From assembly GCA_017958305.1 (NCBI GenBank), contig JAGDCW010000048.1, forward strand, positions 1 through 43,825: a DNA stretch of 43,825 nt. Direction: 5' to 3'. This stretch comes from Bacteroidales bacterium. GTDB lineage: Bacteria; Bacteroidota; Bacteroidia; Bacteroidales; UBA1402. The notes beneath the pieces were generated by a model. That model did not search any database and was not told where the DNA came from. It was given only the letters and a program-made list of their open reading frames with translations. Of the stretch, positions 1-8,313 are shown one piece after another. Position numbers and translations under genes: made by a program. The stretch's first letter is position 1. The number at the start of each line of letters is the position of its first letter.

Positions 1-3
1 ACT

Positions 4-131
4 GCAATAAGTCAGTACGTTATGAAACCGTGGCCGCCCGTGGCCTCGTGAGCGGGAGGGACCCGCTGGCGTTAGCCAGTGGGAGGGATAGGACCGAAGG
101 TCCGTAGTTTCAGAACGTACTGACTTATTGC
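4..131. repeat. Palindromic element with 18-bp perfect inverted ends (MITE-like or structured RNA)
   Basis: Bases 4-21 are an exact reverse complement of 114-131. After one mismatch (22 against 113) the pairing resumes for six more bases (23-28 with 107-112). Inside the long stem lie a 9-bp hairpin with a GTTA loop (62-70 with 75-83, one G-T pair), a 5-bp hairpin with a GAA loop (91-95 with 99-103), a direct repeat CCGTGGCC (28-35 and 38-45), and two GGGAGGG tracts (54-60 and 81-87). The element contains no convincing reading frame. It lies 25 bases beyond the ribE stop codon, so it could be transcribed as part of that 3' end. It resembles a miniature inverted-repeat element or a folded non-coding RNA. 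Only one copy is seen here, and any target duplication would lie outside the window. Confidence 0.7.
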
Positions 132-156
132 TTTGAATATACCTTTCGCAGCGCTA

Positions 157-765
157 TTATTCCTTGGAGAGCTGGATCATGCGGCTGATGTACTTGCCGA
201 CGATGTCAAACTCCAAGTTGACCACTGTGCCCACTTCGATTTGCGAAAAATTGGTGTGATCGTGGGTATAAGGGATGATGGCCACCGAAAAGCGGTCTTT
301 TTCCGAGTCGCAGACCGTCAGGCTGACCCCGTTCACGCAGACCGACCCCTTCTCCACCGTCATGTAGCCCTGACGGGCCATCTCCGGATCAAAGATATAT
401 TCAAAGGTGTAGCGCCAACTTCCTTCTGTCTCCTCGACATCGGTGCAGACGGCCGTCCGATCCACGTGGCCCTGTACGATGTGGCCGTCCAGGCGTCCGT
501 TCACTCGCATGCTGCGCTCCAGGTTGACCAGATCGCCCACCTGCAAGAGTCCCAGGTTGCTGCGGTCGAGCGTTTCCTGCACGGCAGTGACGGTGTACTC
601 GTCACCCTTGATATCCACCACCGTCAGGCAGACCCCGTTGTGGGCCACACTCTGGTCGATGGTCAATTCATTGGTAAAGGAGCAACTGAGCGTCAGATGC
701 AGATTGCCCTCCTCCCTTTTCAGGCCGGTCACCCTGGCCGCTTCTTCCACAATTCCTGAAAACAT
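157..765 (-). CDS. ribE: Riboflavin synthase, alpha chain
   Basis: This 202-residue protein matches the usual length of riboflavin synthase, which dismutates two 6,7-dimethyl-8-ribityllumazine molecules into riboflavin and a pyrimidine in the last step of riboflavin synthesis. It begins MFSGIVEE, the typical N-terminus, and consists of two similar lumazine-binding barrels. The paired motifs are HNGVCLTVVD near residue 43 and VNGVSLTVCD near 145, with QGHVD near 98 starting the second half. The ATG at 765 fits the family start exactly. The gene is transcribed leftwards away from tRNA-His and appears monocistronic in the window. A -7-like box lies 22-29 bases upstream. The palindromic element at 4-131 follows its stop codon. 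Confidence 0.96.
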   Translation of the reverse strand: MFSGIVEEAARVTGLKREEGNLHLTLSCSFTNELTIDQSVAHNGVCLTVVDIKGDEYTVTAVQETLDRSNLGLLQVGDLVNLERSMRVNGRLDGHIVQGHVDRTAVCTDVEETEGSWRYTFEYIFDPEMARQGYMTVEKGSVCVNGVSLTVCDSEKDRFSVAIIPYTHDHTNFSQIEVGTVVNLEFDIVGKYISRMIQLSKE

Positions 766-786
766 AATGCAAGTCTTTTATTGAGA

Positions 787-794
787 CAAAGATA
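787..794 (-). promoter_or_regulatory. Candidate -7 box for ribE
   Basis: Read on the minus strand this is TATCTTTG, a full match to the Bacteroidota TAnnTTTG element, 22 bases before the ribE start codon. No clear -33 TTTG is visible at the expected distance, so the call rests on one box. Confidence 0.5.
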
Positions 795-838
795 AATCTT
801 TTTGTCGAGATAATAATGAAAAAAAGTCGGTCGGAGTA

Positions 839-868
839 TTGCCGGGAAACAAAAAACAGCTACCTTTG
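839..868 (+). promoter_or_regulatory. Bacteroidota-type promoter of tRNA-His
   Basis: TTG at 839-841 is followed after 19 bases by TACCTTTG at 861-868. This matches the -33/-7 pattern of the primary sigma factor of Bacteroidota. The tRNA begins about 38 bases after the -7 box, and the promoter diverges from that of ribE. Confidence 0.75.
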
Positions 869-905
869 CAGCCGAATTCGAAAGCAGTGTCCTGCGTTCG
901 TACAT

Positions 906-980
906 GGTGGATGTAGCTCAGTTGGTTAGAGCACTGGATTGTGGTTCCAGGTGTCGAGGGTTCGAGTCCCTTCTTCCACC
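906..980 (+). tRNA. tRNA-His (anticodon GTG)
   Basis: The sequence folds into a complete cloverleaf: acceptor stem 907-913 with 973-979, D arm 916-932, anticodon stem 934-938 with 946-950, and T arm 956-960 with 968-972. The seven-base anticodon loop TTGTGGT places GTG at 941-943, which reads histidine codons. G at 906 can pair with C at 980, the extra G(-1) pair diagnostic of tRNA-His. Position 912 faces 974 as a T-T mismatch in the acceptor stem. CCA is not encoded. A promoter lies upstream and a terminator immediately downstream, so this is a single-gene transcript. Confidence 0.96.
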
Positions 981-986
981 CCTTCC

Positions 987-1013
987 AAGGCCGACATTCC
1001 AGTCGGCCTTTTT
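987..1013 (+). terminator. Rho-independent terminator after tRNA-His
   Basis: AAGGCCGAC (987-995) and GTCGGCCTT (1002-1010) form a 9-bp stem around a six-base loop, and the run of five T continues to 1013. It ends tRNA-His transcription. Its last base coincides with the stop codon of the convergent DUF1460 gene. Confidence 0.88.
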
Positions 1014-1999
1014 CATTTGATCTTGACGACCCGGATGCCGGTGAACCGGCGGATGCCGGCCAGGTAGTCGCAAAGCGGCTCGGGGGAAACCATCACCCGC
1101 CGGCCCGAGGAAGATGCGTGCAGCAAATGCAGCCGGCCGTCCTGGTAATGGGCAAAGCCCAGATGGCCGATATCCATGCCCTCGACAGCCGTGTCGATCA
1201 TGATGATGTCGCCTTCCGAAAGACGGGTCACCAGGCTCTCGCGAGCCTCGGCCAGCCGCTCCGGGAACAAAGCAATCCCCTCCTCCCTGACCAAAGCCTT
1301 GGGAATAAAGCAAGTGGTGTCCATCTCATTGAGCCGCTGCTGAATCTGCTCCATTTTCCCTACGAAGTCGGGATGTGCGACCAACATGGGATACAAATCC
1401 GCGTTCCAGGTCATGAAATGGATGTCATGGCCGGAAGGCAGGTGCGAATAACGCGGCGTGAGATCTTCCACCAGGCCCATGCGCTGGTTGTCCAGGAGCC
1501 ATTCGGTGGTATAGTGCAGCCGGGTCGTATAATCGCCCATGTCACCGCCACGGTAACGCAACAGGGCAATCATGTACGGATAAGCCTCGACGCCCTGCTG
1601 CAGCCGTATCAGCTGGCAGAGGGCCGTGACATTCTCCACCAAGGTCACACAGTCCAGTTCGCGCAGATTGATGACCAGACGCTCATTACCCTGCCCATCG
1701 TTGTTTTCGAGCGTTCCGCCCACGTAAGGGACATCCAGGAACAAAGGCAGCAGGCTGTCGAGGACGCAGGCTTCGCCCCAGGCGTTTTCACGGGCCCGCC
1801 AAAGGATCGAGGCCACGATGGCACTGTCCTCCGCTCCCATGCAGGAAAGCAACTCAGGCCGGGCCAGCCGAAGGGAATCCAGCTTGTCCGACAAAGAGGC
1901 AGGCGCCGCCGGACGGCTCTGGCATGAAAGCGGCAAAAACAGGCAGACTGTCAGCAGACAGCCCAACAAAAGGGCGACAAGCGGACGAGGTCGGAACAT
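1013..1999 (-). CDS. DUF1460 (N-acetylmuramoyl-L-alanine amidase-like) exported protein
   Basis: A 328-residue protein of the DUF1460 family, a papain-fold (NlpC/P60-related) group thought to act on peptidoglycan fragments. An N-terminal hydrophobic segment (about 7-25) ends in LPLSC, so C26 is a possible lipidation site, although the lipobox is not ideal. Family signatures visible are YVGGTLE near 92, LDCVTLVEN near 115 with C117 as the likely nucleophile, and a late segment GHLGFAHYQDG that would supply the catalytic His. It is the last gene of an ffh-folD-DUF1460 run, 10 bases after folD. Its exact substrate cannot be read from the sequence. Confidence 0.88.
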   Translation of the reverse strand: MFRPRPLVALLLGCLLTVCLFLPLSCQSRPAAPASLSDKLDSLRLARPELLSCMGAEDSAIVASILWRARENAWGEACVLDSLLPLFLDVPYVGGTLENNDGQGNERLVINLRELDCVTLVENVTALCQLIRLQQGVEAYPYMIALLRYRGGDMGDYTTRLHYTTEWLLDNQRMGLVEDLTPRYSHLPSGHDIHFMTWNADLYPMLVAHPDFVGKMEQIQQRLNEMDTTCFIPKALVREEGIALFPERLAEARESLVTRLSEGDIIMIDTAVEGMDIGHLGFAHYQDGRLHLLHASSSGRRVMVSPEPLCDYLAGIRRFTGIRVVKIK

Positions 2000-2009
2000 C
2001 GGGCCGGCA

Positions 2010-2888
2010 TCAATAAATGGCCTTGGCTCCGGCCAACAGCGTATTCTTCATCAAGGAGACGATGGTCATCGGGCCCACGCCGCCGGGAACGGGCGTGATG
2101 TAGGCGCACTTGGGGGCGACAGCGTCGAAATCGACATCGCCGGTCAGTTTGAAGCCGCTCTTGGTCTGCGTGGAAGGCACACGGGTGGTCCCCACGTCGA
2201 TGACGGTGGCTCCCGGCTTGACCATGTCCTCTTTGAGGAAATGCGGACGGCCCAGGGCACAGACGATGATGTCGGCCGAGAGGCACTGTTCCTTGATGTC
2301 GGTGGAATAGCTGTGGACCACGGTTACAGTGGCGTTACCGGGATAGTCCTTGCGCATGAGCAGGTTGGCCAGAGGCTTGCCCACGATGTTGCTGCGGCCG
2401 ATGATGACCACATGCTTGCCTGCCGTCTCGATTTTGTAGCGGCGCAGCAGCTCCAGGATGCCAGCCGGCGTGGCCGACAGGAAGGAAGGTAGTCCGATGC
2501 AGGCACGGCCCACATTGACCGGATGGAAACCATCCACATCCTTGCGGTAATCGATGGCTTCGACGATCTTCTGCTCGTCGATATGCTTGGGCAGCGGCAG
2601 CTGCACGATAAAACCGTCCACTTCGTCGTCACGGTTCAAACGGTCGATGGCGGCCAGCAGTTCGGCCTCCGACACCGTTTCCTCAAAACGGATCAACGAG
2701 GATTTGAAGCCACAGACGGCACAGGCCTTGATCTTGTTGGCAACATATGTTTCACTTCCTCCGTCATGGCCCACCAGAATGGCGGCCAGATGCGGAGCAC
2801 GTTTGCCCTGGGCCGTCATTTGGGCCACCTCGGCAGCGATTTCCTGCTTCACCTGTTCGGCAACAGCCTTTCCATCAATCAATTGCAT
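2010..2888 (-). CDS. folD: Bifunctional methylenetetrahydrofolate dehydrogenase / cyclohydrolase
   Basis: FolD interconverts 5,10-methylene-THF and 10-formyl-THF in the cytoplasm, supplying one-carbon units. The protein begins [12 protein letters not shown]. It carries the substrate-site motif YVANKIKA with the catalytic Lys, the PLPKHIDE segment, the nucleotide-binding [12 protein letters not shown] and the closing motif [10 protein letters not shown]. Length is 292 residues, normal for the family. The ATG at 2888 is chosen because the frame upstream of it has no recognisable family sequence. ffh ends 27 bases upstream, so the two are probably co-transcribed. No unusual residues were noticed. 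Confidence 0.96.
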   Translation of the reverse strand: MQLIDGKAVAEQVKQEIAAEVAQMTAQGKRAPHLAAILVGHDGGSETYVANKIKACAVCGFKSSLIRFEETVSEAELLAAIDRLNRDDEVDGFIVQLPLPKHIDEQKIVEAIDYRKDVDGFHPVNVGRACIGLPSFLSATPAGILELLRRYKIETAGKHVVIIGRSNIVGKPLANLLMRKDYPGNATVTVVHSYSTDIKEQCLSADIIVCALGRPHFLKEDMVKPGATVIDVGTTRVPSTQTKSGFKLTGDVDFDAVAPKCAYITPVPGGVGPMTIVSLMKNTLLAGAKAIY

Positions 2889-2915
2889 AAATCGTATTAT
2901 TAGGTTGGTAAACAA

Positions 2916-4244
2916 TTATCTTCTCTTCTTGCCACCGTGCATCTTGGCACCGGGCTTGGCCTGGGAGACCATCTTCATCATCTTGCGGGTCTCGTCGAAA
3001 CGCTTCATCAGGTTGTTCACTTCCTGGATGGAAGTGCCGCTGCCCTTGGCGATGCGCTGCCGGCGGCTGGCGGCAATCACCTCGGGATGCTCGCGCTCGT
3101 AGGGCGTCATGGAATTGATGATGGCCTCGATGTTCTTGAAGGCATCGTCGTCGATATCGACGTTCTTCATCGCCTTGCCCACACCGGGAATCATCGAAGC
3201 CAGGTCCTTGAGATTGCCCATCTTCTTGATTTGGTTGATCTGGGCACGGAAATCGTTGAAGTCGAACTGGTTCTTCACGATTTTCTTGTGCAGGCGGCGG
3301 GCTTCTTCCTCGTCATACTGTTCCTGGGCCTTTTCCACCAGGGAGACGACATCGCCCATGCCCAGAATGCGGTCGGCCATGCGCTTGGGATGGAACACAT
3401 CGATGGCTTCGGGTTTCTCGCCCGTACCGACAAACTTGATGGGCTTCTCCACCACGCTGCGGATCGACAGGGCGGCACCGCCGCGGGTATCGCCGTCGAG
3501 CTTGGTCAGGACCACACCCGTGAAATCGAGCCGGTCGTTGAATTCCTTGGCTGTGTTGACGGCATCCTGACCGGTCATCGAATCGACCACAAACAAAATC
3601 TCGTTGGGCCGGACAGCCTGCTTGATGGCGGCAATCTCGGCCATCATCAGTTCATCGACTGCCAGTCGGCCGGCCGTATCGATGATCACCACGTCGTTGC
3701 CGTTCTGACGGGCGAACTTGATGGCGTTTTCGGCGATCTTGACAGGGTTCTTCTCCCCTTCCTCGCTATAGACCGGCACACCGATCTGCTCGCCCAGCAC
3801 CTTGAGCTGGTCGATGGCGGCGGGACGATACACGTCACAAGCGGCCAAAAGAGGATGACGGCCGCGCTTGTGCAGCAAGAGGTTGGCCAGTTTGCTGGAG
3901 AAAGTGGTCTTACCGGAACCCTGCAAACCTGCCATCAGAATGACTGCCGGACTGCCCTTGACATCGATATCGACGCTCTCACCGCCCATCAGGCGGGCCA
4001 ATTCGTCGTGGACGATCTTGACCATCATCTCCTGAGGCTTGACAGCCGTCAACACCTGCTGGCCGATGGCCTTTTCCTTCACTTCGTCGGTAAACTGCTT
4101 GGCGGTCTTGTAGTTGACATCGGCATCGAGCAGGGCCCGACGCACATCTTTCAAGGTATCAGCGACATTGATGTCGGTTATCCGACCTTGTCCTTTCAGT
4201 ATCTTAAAGGAACGCTCCAGGCGCTCGGTCAAGTTCTCAAACAT
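2916..4244 (-). CDS. ffh: Signal recognition particle protein (GTPase Ffh)
   Basis: Ffh, with 4.5S RNA, binds signal sequences of nascent membrane proteins and delivers them to FtsY and the Sec translocon. The 442-residue protein has the N-domain helix bundle (1-90), then a G domain with the P-loop GLQGSGKTT near 110, DTAGR near 190 and TKLDGD near 247. A methionine-rich M domain (about 300-430) follows, ending in a basic tail (HGGKKRR). Length and order are standard. It heads the ffh-folD-DUF1460 run. Only 40 bases separate it from the epimerase gene upstream, and no clear promoter was found there, so it may also be read through from that cluster. Confidence 0.97.
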   Translation of the reverse strand: MFENLTERLERSFKILKGQGRITDINVADTLKDVRRALLDADVNYKTAKQFTDEVKEKAIGQQVLTAVKPQEMMVKIVHDELARLMGGESVDIDVKGSPAVILMAGLQGSGKTTFSSKLANLLLHKRGRHPLLAACDVYRPAAIDQLKVLGEQIGVPVYSEEGEKNPVKIAENAIKFARQNGNDVVIIDTAGRLAVDELMMAEIAAIKQAVRPNEILFVVDSMTGQDAVNTAKEFNDRLDFTGVVLTKLDGDTRGGAALSIRSVVEKPIKFVGTGEKPEAIDVFHPKRMADRILGMGDVVSLVEKAQEQYDEEEARRLHKKIVKNQFDFNDFRAQINQIKKMGNLKDLASMIPGVGKAMKNVDIDDDAFKNIEAIINSMTPYEREHPEVIAASRRQRIAKGSGTSIQEVNNLMKRFDETRKMMKMVSQAKPGAKMHGGKKRR

Positions 4245-4284
4245 AGTCTCTACTCTTTTTAATTTCTATCTCTGTATCAAATAC

Positions 4285-5271
4285 TTATTCACTATAAAAG
4301 ACAAGATCGTCCTGGGCCGGATGCAAGAACTCGTATTCCAGGGTCCGGCTCAGGCCGTCGGCCAAGGTATAGGGCGCCTCGAAATGCTCGTGGGCCTTGA
4401 CCGAGGCAAACTGGGTGGTGGAACAGAATTTCTTCACACGGATACTGCTCACCGACAACTTCTTGTGCAGGATAAAAGCCAGGACGTCGAAGCAATAGCC
4501 GCCGGCCATGCCCAGCCAGTACGGGAAATGCACCATCGGGATCTTCCGGTCCAGCACCCGGCTAACCAGGGGGATCAGCTCATTCATGCTGAAATCGGGC
4601 TTATCGACATAATTGAAGACGTTGTAGCCTTCTGTACGGTTCTCGATCAGATACTTGACAAAAGCCACCACATTGCCCACATAGGCCATGGATTTGACAT
4701 TGTCGCCCTTGCCCACCATCAGGAAACGGCCGCCGGCGATCTGGTGCAAAAGGTTATAGACATTGCCCCGGTTGCGTTCGCCGAAAATGACCGTCGGACG
4801 CAGGATGTTGATGTTCCAGTCGGGATGGGAGGGATACCAGGCCTGCAAAACCTGTTCGGCCTGCCACTTGCTCTTGCCGTAATGGTTGAAGGGATCGGCC
4901 GGAAAGTCCTCGTCGGGATTGGGCTTGTTCATGCCGTAGATGGCCACCGAACTGAAGAAGACCAGTCGCTTGACACCGTTTTTTTCCATGGCTGCCAGCG
5001 TGTTGCGCATACCGCCCACATTCACGTCGTAATAGAGCGAAGTCGGCGTCACGTCGTCGCGATGCTCGGCCGCCAGCAGCACCACCAGGTCGGTGCCGGC
5101 CAGCAGACGGTCCAGGGCCTCCTGGTCCAGGACATTGGCGACAGTGGTGATTTCCGGGAAAAAGCGGCTCTGCTGCTTGTCTATGTTGAGCAGTTCGTAG
5201 GACGATTCCTTGAGCAGATTCATGAGCCGTGAGCCGACAAAGCCCGAAGCACCGATAAGCGTTATTTTCAT
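4285..5271 (-). CDS. NAD-dependent epimerase/dehydratase family protein
   Basis: This 328-residue protein is an extended short-chain dehydrogenase of the sugar-nucleotide epimerase type. It starts MKITLIGASGFVGSRL, whose GxSGFxG motif binds NAD(P). It shows the VFFSSVAIYG segment with the catalytic Ser, YGKSKWQAE containing the Tyr-xxx-Lys pair, and NILRPTVIFGERNRG, typical of GDP- or UDP-sugar-modifying members. The exact sugar cannot be named. The start at 5271 is the conserved one; the open frame upstream overlaps the preceding gene. It overlaps that glycosyltransferase by four bases (ATGA), so the two are translationally coupled. The context suggests a surface glycan or glycolipid pathway. 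Confidence 0.88.
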   Translation of the reverse strand: MKITLIGASGFVGSRLMNLLKESSYELLNIDKQQSRFFPEITTVANVLDQEALDRLLAGTDLVVLLAAEHRDDVTPTSLYYDVNVGGMRNTLAAMEKNGVKRLVFFSSVAIYGMNKPNPDEDFPADPFNHYGKSKWQAEQVLQAWYPSHPDWNINILRPTVIFGERNRGNVYNLLHQIAGGRFLMVGKGDNVKSMAYVGNVVAFVKYLIENRTEGYNVFNYVDKPDFSMNELIPLVSRVLDRKIPMVHFPYWLGMAGGYCFDVLAFILHKKLSVSSIRVKKFCSTTQFASVKAHEHFEAPYTLADGLSRTLEYEFLHPAQDDLVFYSE

Positions 5272-6011
5272 TTCATTCGTTTTGCAAATGCCCGACAGGC
5301 GTAGTTGATAAAATACCAGGCTGCCCGCAGCAGACCGGTGTGTTCTTCCTTGACGTAGATGTTCCACTGCCAGCCCAGTACAGTCAGCTTGTTGGACGAC
5401 ACCGACTTGCGGTTGACACGGTATATTGCCTCGACGGTGTTGGAGTTTCTGGCGATGTAGCCGCGTTTGAGCACCGAGAGCCAAAGGGCGTAATCCTCAT
5501 GGCCGATTTTCTTGAAGCGGACCTGCCCCACCTTGCTCACATCGTACATCACCGTCAGACACCCCATCACATTGCCTTTGAGCAACTGGCGATAGGTCAC
5601 CGAAGGCGGTGCGATGATGTAACGCCCGCTGCGGTTGCCCTGTTCGTCCATTTTCTCATAGTTGGCATAGACGATGGCCACATTGTCCTCGTTCAGCAGC
5701 GGCAGCTGGTGCTCAAGTTTGGTGGGCATCCACAAGTCGTCGCTGTCCAGGAAGGCGATGTATTCCCCCCGGGCATGTTCGATGCCGATGTTGCGGGGCA
5801 AGGTCGGCGAACCCGAAGGGCTGTCGGTGCAGATGTATTTGATTCTCGGGTCGGCGGCTGCATATTGCTGGATAATGTCCGACGATCCGTCCTTGGAGCA
5901 GTCGTCGATGATGAGCATTTCCCAGTCCGTATAGGTCTGGGCCAGCACCGATTCGATGGTTTCGCGGATCGAATCACCGGAATTGTAGCAGGGGGTGACT
6001 ATCGAAATCAT
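5268..6011 (-). CDS. Glycosyltransferase family 2
   Basis: A 247-residue inverting glycosyltransferase with the GT-A fold. It begins MISIVTPCYNSG, has the nucleotide-binding IIDDCSKDGS near 35, RNIGIEHARGEYIAFLDSDD with the metal-binding acidic cluster near 90, and LWMPTKLE just after it. A moderately hydrophobic C-terminal stretch (about 225-240) may sit at the membrane surface. It transfers an activated sugar to an unidentified acceptor. It overlaps the radical SAM gene upstream by four bases and the epimerase downstream by four bases, placing it inside a tightly coupled four-gene cluster. Confidence 0.92.
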   Translation of the reverse strand: MISIVTPCYNSGDSIRETIESVLAQTYTDWEMLIIDDCSKDGSSDIIQQYAAADPRIKYICTDSPSGSPTLPRNIGIEHARGEYIAFLDSDDLWMPTKLEHQLPLLNEDNVAIVYANYEKMDEQGNRSGRYIIAPPSVTYRQLLKGNVMGCLTVMYDVSKVGQVRFKKIGHEDYALWLSVLKRGYIARNSNTVEAIYRVNRKSVSSNKLTVLGWQWNIYVKEEHTGLLRAAWYFINYACRAFAKRMK

Positions 6012-7471
6012 TTTTGGTAGGATCCTTTGAACAAATACTTGGCCAGCGACTTGAAACCGATCAGATTGCGCTTGAACTCAGAGGGACTTGCGAGCGACTG
6101 CCAAGCCTTGCGGGCCAGATAGCGCGGATTGGTGTAGTATTTCTTGCGGGCATAGTCGCAGAAGCGGACCAGGTCCTCGTTGCTGACACCGGGCAGGTTG
6201 ATGACCGTGTTGTGCAGGCCCTCGGGGGTGAGCCACTGGCTCCAGTCCTCGGTGATGAGATAGCCCTTTTGCTTGGCTTCCTCGTAAGCCTCCGTGCCGG
6301 GATAGACCATCAGGGGGAAGAACTGCGCCGTATCGGGCTGCAATTTCATGGCCAGGTCGAGCGTCTTCTGCATGGTCTCGGGCGTCTCGTTCAGGTTGCC
6401 CACCATGAAACAGCCGTGCACCAGGATCTTGGCCCGGCGGCAGAGATTCATGAAATCGACCGCCTTTTCCAGGTTCAGGTGCTTCTTCATGTGCTTGAGC
6501 ACCTCGTCGTCACCGCTTTCGAATCCTACGATGACCAGTCGGAGACCGGATTTCTTCAAGGTCTTGAAGTAGTCCAGGTCGGCAATGAGGTCGGCCCGCT
6601 GGTTGATGTTGTAGGGAATCTTGTTGCCGCGACGGATCAGTTCGTTGGCTATGTCGAGCGAGTGCTGCTTGTCGGTGATGTAGGTGTCGTCCTCGAAAGT
6701 GATGGACTTGACACCGGGAAATTCACGGCGGATGAAATCGAATTCGTCGGCCACGTTGCCGGGGGAACGGTAGCGCATCTTGTGGCCGCTGAACGTCTGC
6801 GGGAAGGCACAGAAGGTGCAACGGAAAGGACAGCCGCGACTGGCGTCTATCGTCACATTGGGATAAGGCGCAAAACCGTAGTAATAGTCGCCGATGTCCA
6901 GGTAGCGCTTGTAGACTTCCGACACAAAAGGAATGGCGTCCAGGTCGGTGATCAGGGCTGCCGGGCGGTTGGTGACGATCTCTCCCCCGTCATTTTTCCA
7001 GACCAGGCCGTCAACGCCGCCCATGTCGGCACCGCAGGAAATGGCTTCCAACCAATCGCGGACGATGTAGTCGTATTCACGGACAGCGACGTATTTCAGA
7101 TGGGCGGAAGCTTCGAGCGTTTCCTTGGGCAGCACCGAGACATGCCGGCCCACCATCAGGATATGCATTTTGGGGTACTTTTCGGCAATCCGGTCCACCA
7201 CACTGAGATCGTTGATGATGCTGGGCGTCGAACAGTCGCACACGACAGCCTCGATGTCTTTGGCAGCGATACGGTCCAACACATAAGGCACATCGACACA
7301 CTTGGCCGGGGCGTCCAGGAAATCGACCCGATGGCCGGCCTTGATGGCGATGCCGGCGGCGTATGAGAGCCATTTGGGGAAATATAGCGTGCTGCTTTTC
7401 GTCACTGCCGGGCTGCGGGATTCCCGGGAAAAGTGGTCGAGAAAGGGCGGGTTCAAAAACAGGACATTCAT
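6008..7471 (-). CDS. B12-binding radical SAM protein
   Basis: A 487-residue enzyme with an N-terminal cobalamin-binding-like region (about 1-150), opening MNVLFLNPPF. The radical SAM core follows, with the 4Fe-4S ligand motif CPFRCTFC near 215 (Cys-x3-Cys-x2-Cys, all three present) and a SAM-binding region including FEDDTYITD. Relatives are class B methylases or ring-forming enzymes acting on lipids, hopanoids, antibiotics or glycans. The reaction here cannot be deduced. It sits between two GT2 genes, overlapping one by four bases and starting six bases after the other, so a role in modifying the same glycan or lipid acceptor is plausible but inferred. Confidence 0.9.
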   Translation of the reverse strand: MNVLFLNPPFLDHFSRESRSPAVTKSSTLYFPKWLSYAAGIAIKAGHRVDFLDAPAKCVDVPYVLDRIAAKDIEAVVCDCSTPSIINDLSVVDRIAEKYPKMHILMVGRHVSVLPKETLEASAHLKYVAVREYDYIVRDWLEAISCGADMGGVDGLVWKNDGGEIVTNRPAALITDLDAIPFVSEVYKRYLDIGDYYYGFAPYPNVTIDASRGCPFRCTFCAFPQTFSGHKMRYRSPGNVADEFDFIRREFPGVKSITFEDDTYITDKQHSLDIANELIRRGNKIPYNINQRADLIADLDYFKTLKKSGLRLVIVGFESGDDEVLKHMKKHLNLEKAVDFMNLCRRAKILVHGCFMVGNLNETPETMQKTLDLAMKLQPDTAQFFPLMVYPGTEAYEEAKQKGYLITEDWSQWLTPEGLHNTVINLPGVSNEDLVRFCDYARKKYYTNPRYLARKAWQSLASPSEFKRNLIGFKSLAKYLFKGSYQK

Positions 7472-7477
7472 AAATGC

Positions 7478-8206
7478 TTATCTCTTATTTCTTTGCCGCC
7501 TCATTGAACGCAGGATCAGGTGGCAGAATATATGTACTCTATAGTAGATGCGAAACCATATCGGATTGTTACTCTTGGAACCTGTGAAAGACACCGTTGC
7601 CTCATGCCGTCGGTAGGAGACCAGGATTTCGTCTTCCATATAGCCGCAACGGCAGTGCCACTGGGCATAGAGGGCGATCCACAGATCGTGGGCGGCCAGT
7701 CCTTTGGGAAATGGCAAAGTGGCTTCCAGCAGACGACGGCTCATGGCCATGCAACAGCCCAGCCAGGCATTGTTGTAGAGATTGTGCCAGAATGAGCGTT
7801 TCATGGGCCAGGTTGCATCGAAATGCGGCGACTTGATCACCTGCATGCGACTGTCCACCAAGCGACAGTTGCACATGATGCAGTCGTAGGCGCCCGCCTG
7901 CATGAAAGCCGTCATCTTCTGTATCTTGTCGGGCATCCATACATCGTCCTGGTCGGAAAGGAAAACGATCTCGCCCCGCGACTGTTGCAGGGCATACTCG
8001 AAATTGCGGGCCACCCCCAGGCGTTCATGGGTGAAGAAACGGATGCGGGGATCTGCAAAAGAGGCGACAAGTCCGGCTGTCCCGTCGGTCGAAGCATCGT
8101 CCGAAACGATCAGCTCATCCGCTGCATCAAGCTGACAGAGGATGGAAGCGATCTGATCTTGAAGGAACCTGGCCCCATTGTAGGTGGCCATGCAAACCGA
8201 TATCAT
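7478..8206 (-). CDS. Glycosyltransferase family 2 (rhamnosyltransferase-like)
   Basis: A 242-residue GT-A enzyme starting MISVCMATYNGARFL, with LIVSDDASTDGT near 33 and GEIVFLSDQDDVWMPDK near 78. The SDQDD acidic cluster is typical of the RfbF/rhamnosyltransferase-like subgroup. HDLWIALYA near 175 resembles the catalytic-base region. The long frame upstream of M8206 gives no family sequence and runs back into the neighbouring gene, so the ATG at 8206 is preferred. A -7 box at 8265-8272 lies about 60 bases upstream. This is the first gene of the glycan-like cluster. The sugar and acceptor are unknown. Confidence 0.9.
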   Translation of the reverse strand: MISVCMATYNGARFLQDQIASILCQLDAADELIVSDDASTDGTAGLVASFADPRIRFFTHERLGVARNFEYALQQSRGEIVFLSDQDDVWMPDKIQKMTAFMQAGAYDCIMCNCRLVDSRMQVIKSPHFDATWPMKRSFWHNLYNNAWLGCCMAMSRRLLEATLPFPKGLAAHDLWIALYAQWHCRCGYMEDEILVSYRRHEATVSFTGSKSNNPIWFRIYYRVHIFCHLILRSMRRQRNKR

Positions 8207-8264
8207 AGACGTGATGTTTCGTGGCCGGCGGAAAGACCCGTACAGAGCTTCGCCGATATTCGGA

Positions 8265-8272
8265 CAAAAGTA
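8265..8272 (-). promoter_or_regulatory. Candidate -7 box for the glycosyltransferase/radical SAM cluster
   Basis: On the minus strand this reads TACTTTTG, matching TAnnTTTG, 58 bases before the first GT2 start codon in the 107-base gap after the EEP-family gene. No good -33 box is visible. Confidence 0.5.
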
Positions 8273-8313
8273 ATGATAATAATTTGGATATCCAGCCTTT
8301 TCATCGGGTTTTT

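Noticed and set aside
918-1313. 131-codon minus-strand frame across tRNA-His and the DUF1460 3' end
   Set aside because: Its C-terminal part is simply the reverse reading of the tRNA, and it overlaps the terminator and the DUF1460 gene in another frame.
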